Under the pieces are notes generated by a model. That model was given only the letters and a program-made list of their open reading frames with translations, was not told the origin of the DNA and ran no database searches. 64,000 bases of DNA, from assembly GCF_963583255.1 (NCBI RefSeq), contig NC_084804.1, positions 32,962,953 through 33,026,952 of the forward strand, given 5' to 3'. Below, piece by piece: positions 36,150 through 49,435 of this stretch. This DNA comes from Pyrus communis (lineage: Eukaryota; Streptophyta; Magnoliopsida; Rosales; Rosaceae). The position numbers and the translations under genes are program-made. Position 1 is the first letter of the stretch. Every line of letters begins with the position of its first letter.

Positions 36150-37022
36150 ATGGAGAAAACCAGTGGCAATATAGCAACCCGCTTGTTTTGGAGCATAGTT
36201 AGTTTTTTGAGGAGATGTCTCTTTCTTGTAATATCTATTCGTCCCATACCACGTCACATTGCCTTCATCATGGATGGAAACAGAAGATTTGCTAAAAAGC
36301 GGAAGATGATGGATGGGGATGGACACAGGGTTGGGTTTTTGGCTTTGATGTCCATGCTCAAGTATTGTTATGAGTTGGGTGTGACATATGTAACGGTATA
36401 CGCGTTTAGTATTGATAATTTCAAAAGGAATCCTGAAGAAGTTCAATCCTTGATGGACCTCATGCAGGAGAAGATCGAAGGGTTAATCAAAGAAGAAAGC
36501 ATAGTGAATCGGTATGGAGTTAGGGTACATTTTATTGGGAACCTAAAGCTCTTGAGTGAACCTGTCAGGTCGGCAGCAGAGAGGGCTATGGCAGCCACGG
36601 CCAATAACTCCCGAGGAGTGCTGTCAATATGTATTGCCTACACTTCCACTGATGAGATTGTGCATGCTGTTCAAGAATCCTGTGAAGAAAAACTGTACGA
36701 GATTAGCGCGATGAATGCAAGTGGAGCTGGGTATGGTCTAATTAAACTTGGAGGCAATGAAGAGGATGAAAGGGTGAAGATTGTAAAATTGACAGATATT
36801 GAAAAACATATGCATATGGCGGTTGCACCAGACCCTGATGTTTTAATCCGTACTTCAGGTGAGACCCGGTTGAGCAATTTTCTTTTGTGGCAGAGTGCAT
36901 TTTGTTATTTGTACTCTCCCTCGGTGCTCTGGCCTGAGATTGGTTTCCGTCATTTTGTTTGGGCGATCTTGAAATTTCAGTCCAACTATTTTTATCTTGA
37001 ACGCAAAAGGAAACAGTCATAA
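36150..37022 (+). CDS. Dehydrodolichyl diphosphate synthase (cis-prenyltransferase)
   Basis: Intronless 290-codon gene of the undecaprenyl diphosphate synthase family. It elongates farnesyl diphosphate with isopentenyl diphosphates in cis to make the polyprenyl chain of dolichol, at the ER. Residues 11-30 are hydrophobic. Conserved regions: HIAFIMDGNRRFAKKR (36-51, catalytic Asp42), GHRVGF (58-63), YAFSIDNFKR (84-93), and DVLIRTSGETRLSNFLLWQS (230-249), which binds the diphosphate. PSVLWPEIG (257-265) covers the final conserved region. Canonical enzymes have SGEQRLSN; here Gln is Thr. The C-terminal RxG motif found in cis-prenyltransferase subunits that pair with NgBR-type partners is not seen: the protein ends KRKQS. 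It is therefore probably a real gene, but whether it is a homodimer or needs a partner is open. No intron, as in several plant paralogues. Upstream DNA carries the 1.05 kb tandem duplication. Confidence 0.93.
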   Translation: MEKTSGNIATRLFWSIVSFLRRCLFLVISIRPIPRHIAFIMDGNRRFAKKRKMMDGDGHRVGFLALMSMLKYCYELGVTYVTVYAFSIDNFKRNPEEVQSLMDLMQEKIEGLIKEESIVNRYGVRVHFIGNLKLLSEPVRSAAERAMAATANNSRGVLSICIAYTSTDEIVHAVQESCEEKLYEISAMNASGAGYGLIKLGGNEEDERVKIVKLTDIEKHMHMAVAPDPDVLIRTSGETRLSNFLLWQSAFCYLYSPSVLWPEIGFRHFVWAILKFQSNYFYLERKRKQS

Positions 37023-37712
37023 GTTTGTCGAGTGATGTGTTGTAGCCCTTGGTCTAAAATGTTCTTGTTAATCTCTTCTTGCTGCTAAACTACTGTTTTA
37101 TGTAACAATATAGATTAACGCAGGCTGGTACCATTTGTCATTGCTTTGGATAGTACTTTTACAGTTTACATTCTCATGTAAACGTCATTTTGTTGTACTG
37201 TAAGAATAAACTGTGGACACGGTAAAATAAATTGGTATGTGATGGATTGATTTGCATGGTTGACATTTTGAGCAAAGTTCTGATTGTTATATGCTAACTA
37301 CCTACATGAAATCTGTAAAGTTCAGAGAGTTTTGAAAAGGATTTTGTCTTGAATTACTGTTGTTATTTCTCAATAAATGCAATAAGGCTAGATTCATATT
37401 CAGGAAGTCAAATTAGGATTTGATAGCATCGTAATAGACTTTAAAATCCAAGTGTAGTCAATAGGATTCTAAAACGCTTTGACTCCAAATGTCATCAATG
37501 ACTCCTCCCAATCCAAATGTTTACTTACAAGGACAAGATCACTATGATTTACTTGTTCATCTCTTTTATGTAATTTTTATGTAGTCATGTTAAATTACTT
37601 GGTTGATGTATTCAACTGACGCACTTCGACGGATACGCACTGGGCGGGTTTGTTACGAGTCTTAAACTGGATTAGCATTCCCGATTGCGTTTGTTGCCCA
37701 TGATTGGATTCG

Positions 37713-38006
37713 ACTGGACGCTATAACTCTCACTCTATCGCTATCATTCCTACCATTTTGTGGCAACCACAAAATCCACAAGGACAAACACAAAAAAAAA
37801 ACCAAAAACAAAAAAAAAAATCAAACATCGCCATCCCGTAAATTCATTTCCTATAAAACAAGACATTAGGACGCTATAACTCTCACTCTATCGCTATAAC
37901 TCCTACCATTTTGTGGCAACCACAAAATCCACAAGGACAAACACAAAAAAAAAATCAAACATCGCCATCCCGTAAATTCATTTCCTATAAAACAAGACAT
38001 TAGGAC
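37713..38006. repeat. Tandem repeat, two units of about 140-156 bp
   Basis: Both units begin ggacgctataactctcactc and end cctataaaacaagacatta. The first has extra A-rich sequence (ccaaaaacaaaaaaaa). The rest of 37023-38628 shows no gene. Confidence 0.85.
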
Positions 38007-38628
38007 AACACGCAGAATCATCAAAACAATCAGTCAATTTAAGTAGCAAAGAATGAAAAAATAAATATATAATAATGAAAGGGCTCGGCTTTTTCCACCA
38101 TGTAACCAAAATGTAGTGGGAGTGGGGCGGGAGGGGTGAGATGAAGGGTATTCAGGCTCCAGCCTTAGCAGTGCAAGTCACTAGTGACTTGGATGACAGT
38201 CGCTAGGGCTCACAACCACTCCCTGGCAGCAGAGTAACTCTTCAGCGCCAGCAATGTAATATCGCGAACTGTAATAGCAATTCTATGGGATCCACTGCAC
38301 AACACCATGTTAACAAATAATCACAAAGCAACAAACACCAAAAATTTGCACTGCGTTTAGCTTTTGATACCGGTACAGGTATCAACCGGAGCCTAAAATC
38401 CATAGCCAGTTCAATGTAATAAGTTCTACTTTTCCATTTGATAAGAAAATGAAACATTCAATGTATGTGAGCCCATAAAATAAGACACTAAAGCAAGAAT
38501 CATAACACTTGTTTTCGATCACTAAAAAAAGCTGCAAGGATAAACACAATATAATCCTCAAATGCAAATCCCAGCTCAAAAAAGAAGATTACCAATTTCC
38601 AGCCACAGATAAGCTTTGAGACATCCAA

Positions 38629-38937
38629 TCACTTAGATTTCTTTCCTTGCTTTTTCTTGATAACTTCATCGACGTACATTATACCCTTGCCCTTGTAGAC
38701 TTCAGGTGGCTTACAACTACGAACAGCAGCAGCAAACTGGTGCACCCTATCTTTATCAATTCCGGTGCAGCAAACTACGTTGTTCTTGAAGCAGAAAACA
38801 CGAACCGCAGGAGGAACGGTCAATTCTACCTCATGACTGTAACCCAACTTCAGATACAACATGCGTCCTTCGGCTTCCGCTCGGGCCTTGTATCCCACAC
38901 CCACAATCTTAAGAAATCGAAAAAATTTGGCTTCCAT
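38629..38937 (-). CDS. Ribosomal protein L6, bacterial/mitochondrial type (uL6m)
   Basis: 102 codons plus TGA. The peptide contains MEAKFFRFLKIVGVGYKARA, LYLKLGYSHEVELTVPPAVR, FCFKNNVVCCTGIDKDRVHQ, VRSCKPPEVYKGKGIMYVDE and ends KKKQGKKSK. This matches the short plant nuclear-encoded mitochondrial L6, which has only the second half of a bacterial L6 and no obvious cleavable presequence. ATG 38937 is chosen because an acceptor (gttttcag/gagcag at about 38956) lies just 5', making the longer frame upstream intronic. A leader intron of about 365 bases then runs to a donor CTAATAG/gtatgcc near 39322, with a non-coding first exon at about 39323-39430. Large ribosomal subunit protein of the mitochondrion. 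Confidence 0.93.
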   Translation of the reverse strand: MEAKFFRFLKIVGVGYKARAEAEGRMLYLKLGYSHEVELTVPPAVRVFCFKNNVVCCTGIDKDRVHQFAAAVRSCKPPEVYKGKGIMYVDEVIKKKQGKKSK

Positions 38938-39449
38938 TTGAATATCTGCTCCTGAAAACACCAAAACCCACTAATTATTTCGTCTTAATATTATCGAATT
39001 AAGCTACTTTTAATTCCTCATTCTCGTTGTTTTAGTCTACAATCTTCAATTATTAAATTCACATTTCAAACCATATCCAAGCAACATCCACATTCCAATA
39101 CAAAAAATTGGAAAATGAAATCAAAAACCCAGAAAATATTATAAAATTTTAAAATTTTGATGGACCCAAATTTTATTCAATCTCACTGAGCACTAAAAAT
39201 CCAGCAAATGAACATAGGCATGTTTGTTTCTTTATGCATGTAAACATCTGTTTTATATGTAGAGAGAGAGAGAGTAAGCAACTGGAGATTATCGCGACCA
39301 GTATGAAGTCTTAGGCATACCTATTAGCTGCTGAACCCCTTAGATTACGGCAGTCGGCGTCGGCGTCGTCGGAAGGCTAAAGTTTTTCTGGGTTCAGAAG
39401 AGGCGGAACGGGGGACAGCTTTGAGACGAAGGAGAATCAGATGAGATTT

Positions 39450-39866
39450 AGGGGGTATTTAATTGAGAAGACGAGAGATTTTAATGGGTTTATAAATTTA
39501 AGGATTTTTATAGGCTTAACTGATTTATAGATATTTTATGTAAAATTTTGATTTAATTCTTTCGAAATTTTATGGGAATAGTTGAAATTTGTGAATACTT
39601 AAATTACACTATAAAATTTCTCTAATTTCCTCAACTTTTTCAAATTGTTTAAATTCAAATTCTAATTGAATATATCTGAAATGTTATAAATTTCTTTAAA
39701 ATTCTAATTGAATACATCCGATTTCTAAGGATTTTAATAAATTATCTTAAAATTCTGATTGAATACACATTGAATTCAGAGATTCATTTAAAATTCTGAT
39801 TGAATACTCTTATATTCATTAAAATAATTAAAATTTCTTAAAATCTCAATTGAATACACATCATTT
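39450..39866. mobile_element. AT-rich MITE-like element
   Basis: Left end gggggtatttaattgagaa and the reverse complement of the right end, tgtgtattcaattgagattt, are similar. The interior contains at least four copies of aattctgattgaatacac-like units (39650-39860). Boundaries and superfamily uncertain. It lies just upstream of the L6 first exon. Confidence 0.45.
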
Positions 39867-40473
39867 TCTCAAGTTCGGACCTAAAGCCCAATATTTTCGG
39901 CTTACTCCATTGTGCTAATGACCAAATTGACGATGTGCCGATCCAATGCAGTGTTACCAAGGGATTTTCGCACTTTTAAAGCCCAATATACACGTCTAGT
40001 TATATTTAAGTGCGACTAACACAATTAGACTTGGCAAAATCTTGCACTATCCAATAACATGACACGAACACGTGAGAAAATTGAGCATTTAGGTCGAGCC
40101 TTAAAGGGTCAAAGTTTATAACAAATGTACTCGTTAGTAACTCGTTAGGAAATTAAATTAATGTATTTTATTTTTATTTAAGATATTGAATATATAAATT
40201 GGATATGAACATATCTGTCAAAATTAATGATTTTTCTCTGTGAATGTTATTCATTACCCACATTGTTTGTCACACAATTGGTAGGCCATTTGGGGCAGGG
40301 CATTTAGGCTAAATTACATAATCAATCAATCATAATAAGATATCGAACTCACAAGGGCTAAGAATATACTACTAGATTTGCAGTGCCATATGTTGTCATA
40401 TGATTTTTTTAGGTTTTGTATTATTACAGTGATATTAATACTACAAGTTAGACTAAGGAGAATAAAGGTGTGG

Positions 40474-40706
40474 ATCCGGACGGATTTGGATCCCAACCGA
40501 ATCCAAATTGTGGGGATCCTGACGTCCTAGTCATTTATCGTATATCATGCGGTTATACTTTATTTTAAATTTTATTGTTTAAAATTAAATATAAATAGTG
40601 CTTAACGAAAACTGCTCGCATGATGTACGATAAACAGCCATGATGTGATGATCCCTAGAATCCCCACAAAGAGAATCCAAAGAGAATCCTCATCCGATCC
40701 GGATGA
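40474..40706. mobile_element. Fold-back MITE
   Basis: Left atccggacggatttggatcc... and the reverse complement of the right end atccggatcggatgaggatt remain similar for about 90 bases, through tgtggggatc and tttatcgtatatcatgcg / tttatcgtacatcatgcg. The centre is AT-rich. The rest of 39867-41509 has no visible gene. Confidence 0.6.
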
Positions 40707-42060
40707 CGTCAATCAAGACCCTATTTACCATGACAACCCACCACTTTCAATTGTAAGTTTAATCTTAAAGTAAACGTAAACTAATGTGTTGCTATTTGAA
40801 GGAAAGTTGGTGTTTTGTTTTATATGTTTCTTCGTAGCTATTATCTAAACTATTTGTTAATAGAACTTTTTTTGTCAACCAAAAGAGGGTGAAAATATCA
40901 TTTAGTCTTCTATCACAACAAAAAGTTAAGGGCAGTAACGTAATTTCACAAAACAAAATTTTTCTGTTTTTATTTAAGCATTACTTACAGGTGATTCTAA
41001 CATTTCTAATTATGAAAAAAAGTAAAAAATAAAAAATAAACTTCTCTCTCCACCTCCATATTCTCTTTCACTCTCTTCCTCTTTCCTTCAATTTAAAAAA
41101 AAAAAAAAAATTAATAATTCACACACTTTTGTGTGTGGGCATGTACTAGTGTTTTACAATTGAAGACGTAGCTCCGGTAACTAGTGTTGCTTTGATTCTT
41201 TACAGTCCTCAACCGATCACAAATAAGCTTTGTTTGGACTGAAATCAAGTGTAATGACATGTCCCCAAATATTACGGTTTTTATAATTTTTTTTAAATGT
41301 GAAATTACAAAAATGCCCTTTCAAGGTAAATGTGTTGACTTTTGTTAACCATCTTATCGTCCATTTCCTTAGCGTATTCTTGGCGTACTTAGCATTACGG
41401 ACGCATGGGTGCACACATAGTCTAATTTGGAGGTATAACAAAAGAGATTAACGAACGAAGTTGAGCGCAAAATGGTCATTTGACCATAAATCTAGAAGGC
41501 TCTAGATTTTGTTGGAACATCAATTTGGTGCCACGTGTATGGTTGTGATGGAAAGAATAGGAGAGAAAGGCGGGGGAGCTACCCAATCAGGAAAAAAAAA
41601 AGGACGAGAGTGGACCAATAGGAGAAGAGAGAAATGAGAGAGATGAGAAAGAAGAAAAGCTTCGGATTACCCTAGACCCGACTACCAGACCTGATTTAGC
41701 TGGATTCTCGTGAGTTTTCCGACGATTTTCCGTCAGTTTTCCGACGAGTTTCTTCAAGCTACCACCTGGAAAACATTCCCTGATCCTCCCTCTCCCATTT
41801 ACACCCAAAAATCGATGGAAATTAGCCTCGGGTGTGGGTAAAAATGCACCAATGGGTTTCGTGGGTGCACGGTGGTGATCGGCGTTTCTACCACCACCAT
41901 CGTCGACCACCACCATGGTTTGACTTCTCTTGAGGCCAAGAACAAACCCTAACCCAGTTTGGAGATGGCAGAGTAACAGAGAAGGCAAATCGAAGTATAT
42001 CCACTTCTAGGGTTTCCGACGGATCAAGGGTGTTTTCAGGCATTTTCTGGCCGAATTGGA

Positions 42061-44684
42061 TGTTGCGAGAATTATACGCGCACAAATTAAATCCTCTTTT
42101 TGTCAATTGTAGTAAGTTTGTAAGTAGGGATCGTTCTGGACCGGGGATTATGAGGGATTGTTAATCACTTGGATTTGACTCAAAAACGTAAAAACACAAA
42201 ATAAATTACTATACTAGACTCAAATATTGCAAAACTAAACTTTAAAACACTAAAATAAACCAAAAGACTCAAACAGTACCCAAAGCACTCGAAACTGCCT
42301 TAAAAACACTTTCTGGGCAGTTTTGAGCACCTTGAGTACTTTGGACGAATTTGGGAAACAAAATGAATCAAAACGCTTAGAAACACAAACTAAATGTATT
42401 TCTAACTAATCTAACACTTTAAAATAAATGGGGGATTGGTTTTGGATGAATTTAAACTAAATGCACAGATTCTAATTAAAACAGATTATAAAAACGAAAT
42501 TGATAAAATAGAATGATGATGTTGAGGTTTATTCCTTCCTAATGCTAGAATATGTTTAGTATAATGGCACAAGTAAGGGTGTCGAATCCACAGAGACTAA
42601 TTAGTCCTATATAATCACTTGTTTTGCAAGAACTCTAACTAGAGAAATAAAACTACTCAATGTAGGCAGATTTGTGGTTGTAACTTGAAAGCACAAGAAA
42701 ATGAAGTAGACACAAATAAATGAATCAACAACTAATGAAATGAGATAGCACAAATAGAGATGTAGCTAGAGATTCGATTTCACCATTGCTAAGCCAAGTC
42801 CATGCTTGTTAAGTCAGTTTATACTCATCCCTCTACTTATTTCTTGGGTTTGTTTCACTTAGATATGATCAGCCATATGATGTGTGGACTTGATCAAATG
42901 TCCCTAATCATGAACCTAATTGTGATGTGCAACTTTGGTTCCTAATCAAGAATATGTAGTGCATAAGAAACTTTCACAAAACCAAAGGGAACACTCGGCA
43001 GGATGTTTGCAAAACATTCCCTTCATTCATTCACATATCCACCAAGATTATGCATGATGTGTGCTTTAATCTTGGCTAAACAACCTGTGGTTAATTCAAA
43101 TGATGATCAAGCACTAAAATCAACACACTAAGTCACAATTAAATCGGAGAATGAAACAAGAAATAGATAGATTAAATGAGAATTCTGAATTAACTACATG
43201 GCACTCTTGCAAGGCTACATCGAATCCCTAGAGAGAGATTAGTTACACTTCATGTTTACAAAAGGTTTGACATAAAAATATATAACATGAGTGAACATAG
43301 GATTAAGAAGAAAGAACCCTTGAAGCAAAACTGATGTCGAAAGAGGAAGTTCCTCATGGTACAAAACAAAGAGAATCAAAGAAACACCTAAACATTCCAA
43401 CAACTCAAACTTGAATTGTATGAACGTTTAGGCCCTCTTATCTTCCATTCCTCATTCATACAAAACAAAGAGTATTGAAATTAAACCTTGAAATCAAAGA
43501 AACACCTAAACATTCCAACAACTCAAACTTGAATTGTATAAACGTTTAGGCACTCTTCTCTTCCTCTTCGTTGTAGCACAAGGTCTAGGGATAGTTTGAT
43601 GGTGTGAATGGTTTGGGGAGTGGTGGAAATGGAAGGATGGTGTTTGGATTATAAGGGAAACTCACGGCACAAAAGGGGGAAGTGTTTGTGGTATGTACAA
43701 TGGATGAATTTCTGAAATGGAAGTGTGTGATGAATTGTGTATGAATGAGAATGAATGCAAGGGTTTTTATAGGAGGAATGGAGGTGTATATGGCTGTTTG
43801 TTTAAGCATGCAAGTGGATGGTTAATGATGAAAAACAGTTAGGAAAGCATGTGAAAACTGGAATTGCATGTGTGTGCATGTGAAATCTGCCAAGATGCAT
43901 GTGATTTGGCTGAATTGAAAGGAGAATGTGCACGGTTTTGAGAGGAATTTTGCTGAAAATGAATTAAAGGATGCATGTGAATTATTTATGAATGGAATGC
44001 ATGTGCAATGAAGTGGATTTTCTGATGAGAACTCACGGCATGGGCAGATTTCTGGTGGTTGTTTGGGTGTATGTTTGAATGGTGCATGTGAGTGAAGGTG
44101 TGGCTGCATGTGGAATTAAAGAGAGAGAATGTGGTGTAATGATGAAGTGGAATAAGTGCATGTGCATGTGGCTGATTTGATTTATGGAAATGCAAAGGAA
44201 AATCTGGAAATGGGATTGAAGAGTCACGGCACATGTGTAGGAATGATTATGGATGCATGTGTTGAATGATTTCTTGGTGAGGGATGTGGAATGGCTGGAA
44301 TGATGAAAAAATAAAGGGTGCATGTGGGTTAATTAATTAAGGAAATGCATGTGCAATGACAATGTGTTAGAATGGATGTGTGTTATGCATGGCATGATTG
44401 GGATTAGGAAAGGTTTAAATGTCCTAAAACTAAAGGGAACAAGGTTCCAACACTTTGGTCTTCAATTAGGTCTTCAATTTCGTCCAACACTTTGGCTCCA
44501 AGCATAAGCTATCCATCCTTAGCCCAAAAGTGCTCCAAAAGTCTCCAAAATGCATCTTTTTGCTCCTTTAGCCCTTTGGACCTACAAACACACGAAAATA
44601 GCTTAAAGTACTAAAATAACTAAAGAAACATAACGTAAATGCACGAGAACAAGCCATTTAAGTCGCATGAATATGCTCCTATCA
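42061..44684 (-). mobile_element. LTR element (probably a solo LTR), 2.6 kb
   Basis: Starts TGTTGCGAGAA and ends CTCCTATCA, i.e. TG...CA on both strands, and is flanked by a perfect 5-base direct repeat TTGGA (42056-42060, 44685-44689). The reverse strand begins tgataggagcatattcatgc, a start I recall from large Rosaceae LTRs. No second copy of that end and no gag-pol motif occurs inside, so a solo LTR is the simplest reading. It contains two copies of an 80-base unit (43372-43447, 43495-43569) and a gcatgtg-rich segment (43800-44350). Confidence 0.7.
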
Positions 44685-45429
44685 TTGGACTTTGGCCCAG
44701 GTATGAAAGTTCTTCCCCTCAATGAGCTCTACATTCCTGTAAAATTTGGTGAATTTTAGAGTTGGTCGGAATTTGTAGTTTTTGTTCATCGGAAACCGCC
44801 ACATAAGGCAGTGCATACGGCGTCGCGATGCCTTTCGGGCCACTACCTCGTGGCGGCTCGTGCACTAGCGCATAGGGAGGAAACTTAAGGTTCCTCCTTA
44901 GGTTTTTCGACGTGCCGAATCCAAATCCGCTATCCGTTTTCTTAAATTCGATCGTTTTAATAAAGTTTTACTAAGTGGCCTCTATATATGGTTAGGTGCA
45001 TCAGTGGGAAGTAACACCATCCTCGCTAGTTCTAGTGGCTCTCGAACCATGGAATACCATGAGTGGACCCCTTCTAAACTTGCATGTTTTTATAAAATAT
45101 TAGGCTTACATGCATTTCATATTTCATAAATGGAATATGTTCTATAATATGTTTTACGGATTTCCATACTTATGATTATTTAAATAGCTTTCAAGGAATA
45201 TTTGTTAATTATCGAAATTATGTTTCACGAAAGGTTATGAATCATTGGATTTTCTGGTATATGAAATTATATGACTTTAGAATATGATTTATCATGGATT
45301 GATGAGATGAGATTTTGAGATATGTTTTCCATACTTATCTAGTGGGTTATCATACAACACATCCACACAACACGGGTATGTAGACGTCTATGGCTATAGG
45401 ACACATTTGAGGATATCTATGTATATGTT

Positions 45430-45765
45430 TATTCTCTGGTGTAACCCAGAGTCATACAGCTTCACCTTCAGGTGATGGGGCCTACCATGTTTCTTCACTA
45501 GCATAACCCAGTGTCGTACAGCTTCACCTTCGGATGATGGATAGGTACTGCCTTTGGGCGAATGAAGAGTTGATGATATTGACGATATACCCCCAGCTTC
45601 ACTAGCCTGAGGCTAGTGTCGGTGTTTGATGTTATTTATTTCTTCTTTGGCGTAACCCGGAGTCATACAGCTTCACCTTCAGGTGATGGGGCCTACCATA
45701 TTTCTTCACTAGCGTAACCCAGTCTCGTACAACTTCTCTTTTGGGTGATGGACAGCTACTGCATT
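45430..45765. repeat. Direct repeats of a 'cagcttcacctt' module
   Basis: 45434-45550 and 45648-45762 share gtaaccc.gagtcatacagc, ttcaccttcaggtgatgggg and cctaccat.tttcttcact. A half-unit occurs within each. Part of the gypsy-like LTR. Confidence 0.7.
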
Positions 45766-46501
45766 CGGGCGACTATGATACCCCTAGAGAGTACAATATG
45801 GATGAGATTTACAGATTTGCCTTCAGGCGGTTTTACTACGATCTCCGAGCATTATTTTACGCATACATGTTTTACGAATGATTTCATAGCATGCTAGAGT
45901 TTTCAGAAAACTTACTATGTAGTACTATATGTGTTTTCAAAACAGGGGGTTGGTATGTTCATAAATAAAATGGTTTTCCTATTATTAGTATTAATATAAA
46001 TTATGGTCCACTCACCTTTTCTGTTTTGCGCCCCCTCATGAGTTAGAGTCAAGGCACACGATCCTGGCATCATGGCACTTCCATTTAGGCATCTTTGAGC
46101 CTCATCTGTGTTGGTTCCATTCCTCGATTCATACCTTTTCATAATAATTCTTTCACATTATTCTCGATTAGTTGTATGCTCTGAACACGATTATGCATTT
46201 GTGCATCTTTTTTTTTTTTTTTTTTTTTTTTGAGAAGAAACTATAACATTTTATTAAAATAGAAAAGTGGAATTACATAGAAGTGGATAAGAAATCCACC
46301 AAGAGCAAAGCAAGAAAATCTCTCAAGAGGATTTGATTACAAGTAGCAAAAACTCAACCAAATTCACTTTACGGCTTCTAACATATCCCACAGTATGCGA
46401 GAAAGAGAGTAATTCTTAAAATCATTCGAAACTGAAGGCCAGAGAACTGCCCAATATCTTACTCTTCCCCATAAATATGCTACACCCACACCAGAATAAT
46501 C

Positions 46502-48730
46502 CTAAAAAATTCTTTTGTTATGCTCCAGCCAAATGTTCCAAAAAACTGTTGACACCAGACAACCCCACAAAGCTTTAGCTTTCCTCCCTATTCCTAGAGC
46601 CTCAAAATTTGTACTTAGGAGCTTGAAACAACCCTTTGGAATGACGCAACTAACTCTAACCTCCTGAAACAATTTCCACCACAGTTGAATCGTGTAAGAA
46701 CAATGGAGAAAAATGTGGTTAACACTCTCCTCCTTAGCTTTACACAAACTGCACCAATGGGGAGAGAAACAAATAAAAGGGCTTCTCCTTTGAATTTGAT
46801 CACAAGTGTTGAGTTTCCCATTAGCCATTAACCACACAAGAACTTTGACCGTCGGAGGAACTTTTGATTTCCAAATCTAGTAAGAGGGTGGAAAATGTTG
46901 CACAATCCCATTGTTGCTCAAGAAAGAGCGATAAGATTTGCAAGTGAACAATCCTGATAAGTCCAGTTTCCACCTTCTGTTATCCGCTCTTGATTGAGAC
47001 AAGCGAACATTTTCCACATTTTGTAGTAATCTAGCCACCTCTTCTATCTCCACCTCATTCAGATTTCTCCTAAAATCAAAATTCCAGCTTACACAATTGC
47101 TAGAAAGATCCACAAAATTTGAGATGTTCTAGTTGTGCATTCTCGATAGCAAGAATAATCTAGGATACTGCTTTTTCAATGGTCCCCCTCCAACCAACCA
47201 TCTTCCCAAAACCTCACCCTTTCCCCGTTGCCCACCTCAAACTTGCAACATTGTAGAAACGATTGGAGACCACACGAAATATCTTTCCAGGGGCTGCGAC
47301 TTGAACCGTACAACAGAGGATTTGCATTCCACCCATTATCCTGCAGCCCATACTTGCTTCTTATCACCTTGTGCCAGAGAGAAATTGGTTCCTTTGGGAA
47401 TCTCCACAACCACTTAGCTAGTAACGCTTCATTCCGTTTCCTCAAATTCCCCACACCTAAACCCCTTCCTCCTTACTTTTAATAACTATCTCCCATTTCA
47501 CCAGGTGGTTTTTCTTTCCTTCCTCCACCCCTTCCCAAAGAAACCCTTTCATTAGTTTTTCTAGGTGTCCAATCACCCCGCAAGGAATTTTGAACAAGGA
47601 TATGTAGTAAATTGGCAAGCTTCCCAAAACAGATTGAATCAAAGTTAATCTACCTCATCTGGATAAGAAAGCCTTCTTCCAACTTTGAAGTCTTTTTTCC
47701 ATTTTTTTCTACCACTGGATCCCAAAACATAAGTGCTCTTGGCCTACCCCTAAGAAGGAGACCCAAGTACTTTATTGGCCAACTACCCACCTCACAACCC
47801 TAAGAATCTGCCATCCTTTTTAATTTCTCACAATCTGAGTTTATTCTAGCCAAAGAACACTTTGCTTTGTTGATTTTCAACCTTGAAACAGTACGAAATA
47901 AATTGAGCACCTTTAATAAATTGTTCCAAACTTCCTCATCTTCTGCCAAGAAGAAAATTGTGTCATCAGCAAATTGAAGATGAGAAATCTCCACCCTTTC
48001 TTGCCCAATGCATAAACCTTTGATCAAATGACTTTCTTGAGCCTTCTCCATTAATCTACTTAAGACATCGACTACTAAGGTAAAAGGAAAAGGTGACAGT
48101 GGGTCGCCTTGTCTCAAACCTCTTGAAGCTTGAAATTTTCCCCTAGGCCTTCCATTGATCAAAACGGAGAAATTTGCAGAACTTAGACATCTCTGCACCT
48201 ATTTCCTCCATCTATTGCCAAAGCCTTTTCTTTGTAAGACTTCGTCCAAAAATCTCCACTCGACATGATCATAAGCCTTTTCAAAATCGATTTTGAACAC
48301 CAATCCCTCCTCTTTCTTCTGCCTCACCTCTTCTACCACCTCATTTGCAATAAAGACAGCATCCAAAATTTGTTGACCTTTAACAAAAGCTCCTTGATGT
48401 GGAGAGATTGTGCTGCCTATAACCTCCCTTAATCTTGAAGCCAGTGTTTTTGCCACAATTTTGTATAAATCAGTAACTAGGCTTATAGGCTTGTAGTCCG
48501 TCACTTTCAAAGAATCTGACTTTTTCGAAATTAGACAAATAAATGTTTCATTTGTCACCACATTTATTATCCCTATCTCAAAGAACTCCTCCATGACCTT
48601 CAAAATATCCACTTTCAAGATTTCCCAACAATGTTGAAACATTTGCAAGGAATAACCATCTGGTCCTGGCGATTTATCCCTTCCACAATAAAAAAACTAC
48701 TCTTTGAACTTTTGATTCCTCAAAAGGCCT
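46502..48730 (-). pseudogene. LINE ORF2: reverse transcriptase and zf-RVT part
   Basis: Frames 48199-48648 and 47800-48198 give the RT core: ETFICLISKKSDSLKVTDYK, PISLVTDLYKIVAKTLASRL, PHQGAFVKGQQILDAV, FKIDFEKAYDHVEWRFLDEV, then GLRQGDPLSPFPFTLV and the catalytic LQFADDTIFFL (FADD). Frames 47457-47642, 47176-47454, 46877-47113 and 46502-46837 continue through the thumb region to the zinc-binding reverse transcriptase C-terminal domain (CSLCKAKEESVNHIFLHC). Several shifts between frames show it is inactive. The region 5' of it continues at 53138 beyond the nested transposon. Confidence 0.87.
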
Positions 48731-49435
48731 CTCAAGCTAAGCTGCCTCAGATTCACTTAGAGCAAGTCCACCGTTATGGATTGCTCAGTGGACAGTGGAC
48801 CAAATAGGGCTCCATAGCCTGGCAGAAGCCCTCCAGCGTTGGGAGCCCGAGGTGGACCTGACGCAAGGCTGACGTCAGCTTGGCGTCAGTCACATTTTAA
48901 ATTTTTTTTCTGTCAGGTGCGTGCGCCTCACCCGCGGCCAACAAGTTTCAGACCCCAGGGGCTCGCGGTGCAATCTGCCTCAGTTACCGCTGGGAAGCCA
49001 CGTGGCTTCCTACGGTCCGTTCGATCTCAACGACTCTTTAACATAGGCCGTCCGATTTGTAACGATAATAAAAAAAATTCTGATTTAATATCAACCGTTC
49101 GATATGAGATTGATGGTTGATATTAATCTGCTTTATAAATAAAAAAATAAAAGAAAAAATAGTTTTAAAATTAAGAAAAGTTACCGTTGTGACATATGGC
49201 ACAATCTAGAGTGTTGGAATTCAAATTTTTTTATATCCAACGGCAGAGATTAATTAGTTGAATAAAAATTGCAAAAAATCTGAATTTAAAAAAAAAAAAA
49301 AAATTGTTTTTACTTTTCTATAAATATCTTCTCATTATCATCTACCTTACACCACAATTTCATATTTTCTCAACTACTTTCAATCACATTCCTATCTTTC
49401 TCTCAAAGTTTCAATCCATTTTTTTTTTCCACAAA

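Noticed and set aside
43585..44323. Four reverse frames rich in His, Ser, Pro and Phe
   Set aside because: They come from the gcatgtg-rich part of the 2.6 kb LTR element and overlap each other in different frames.
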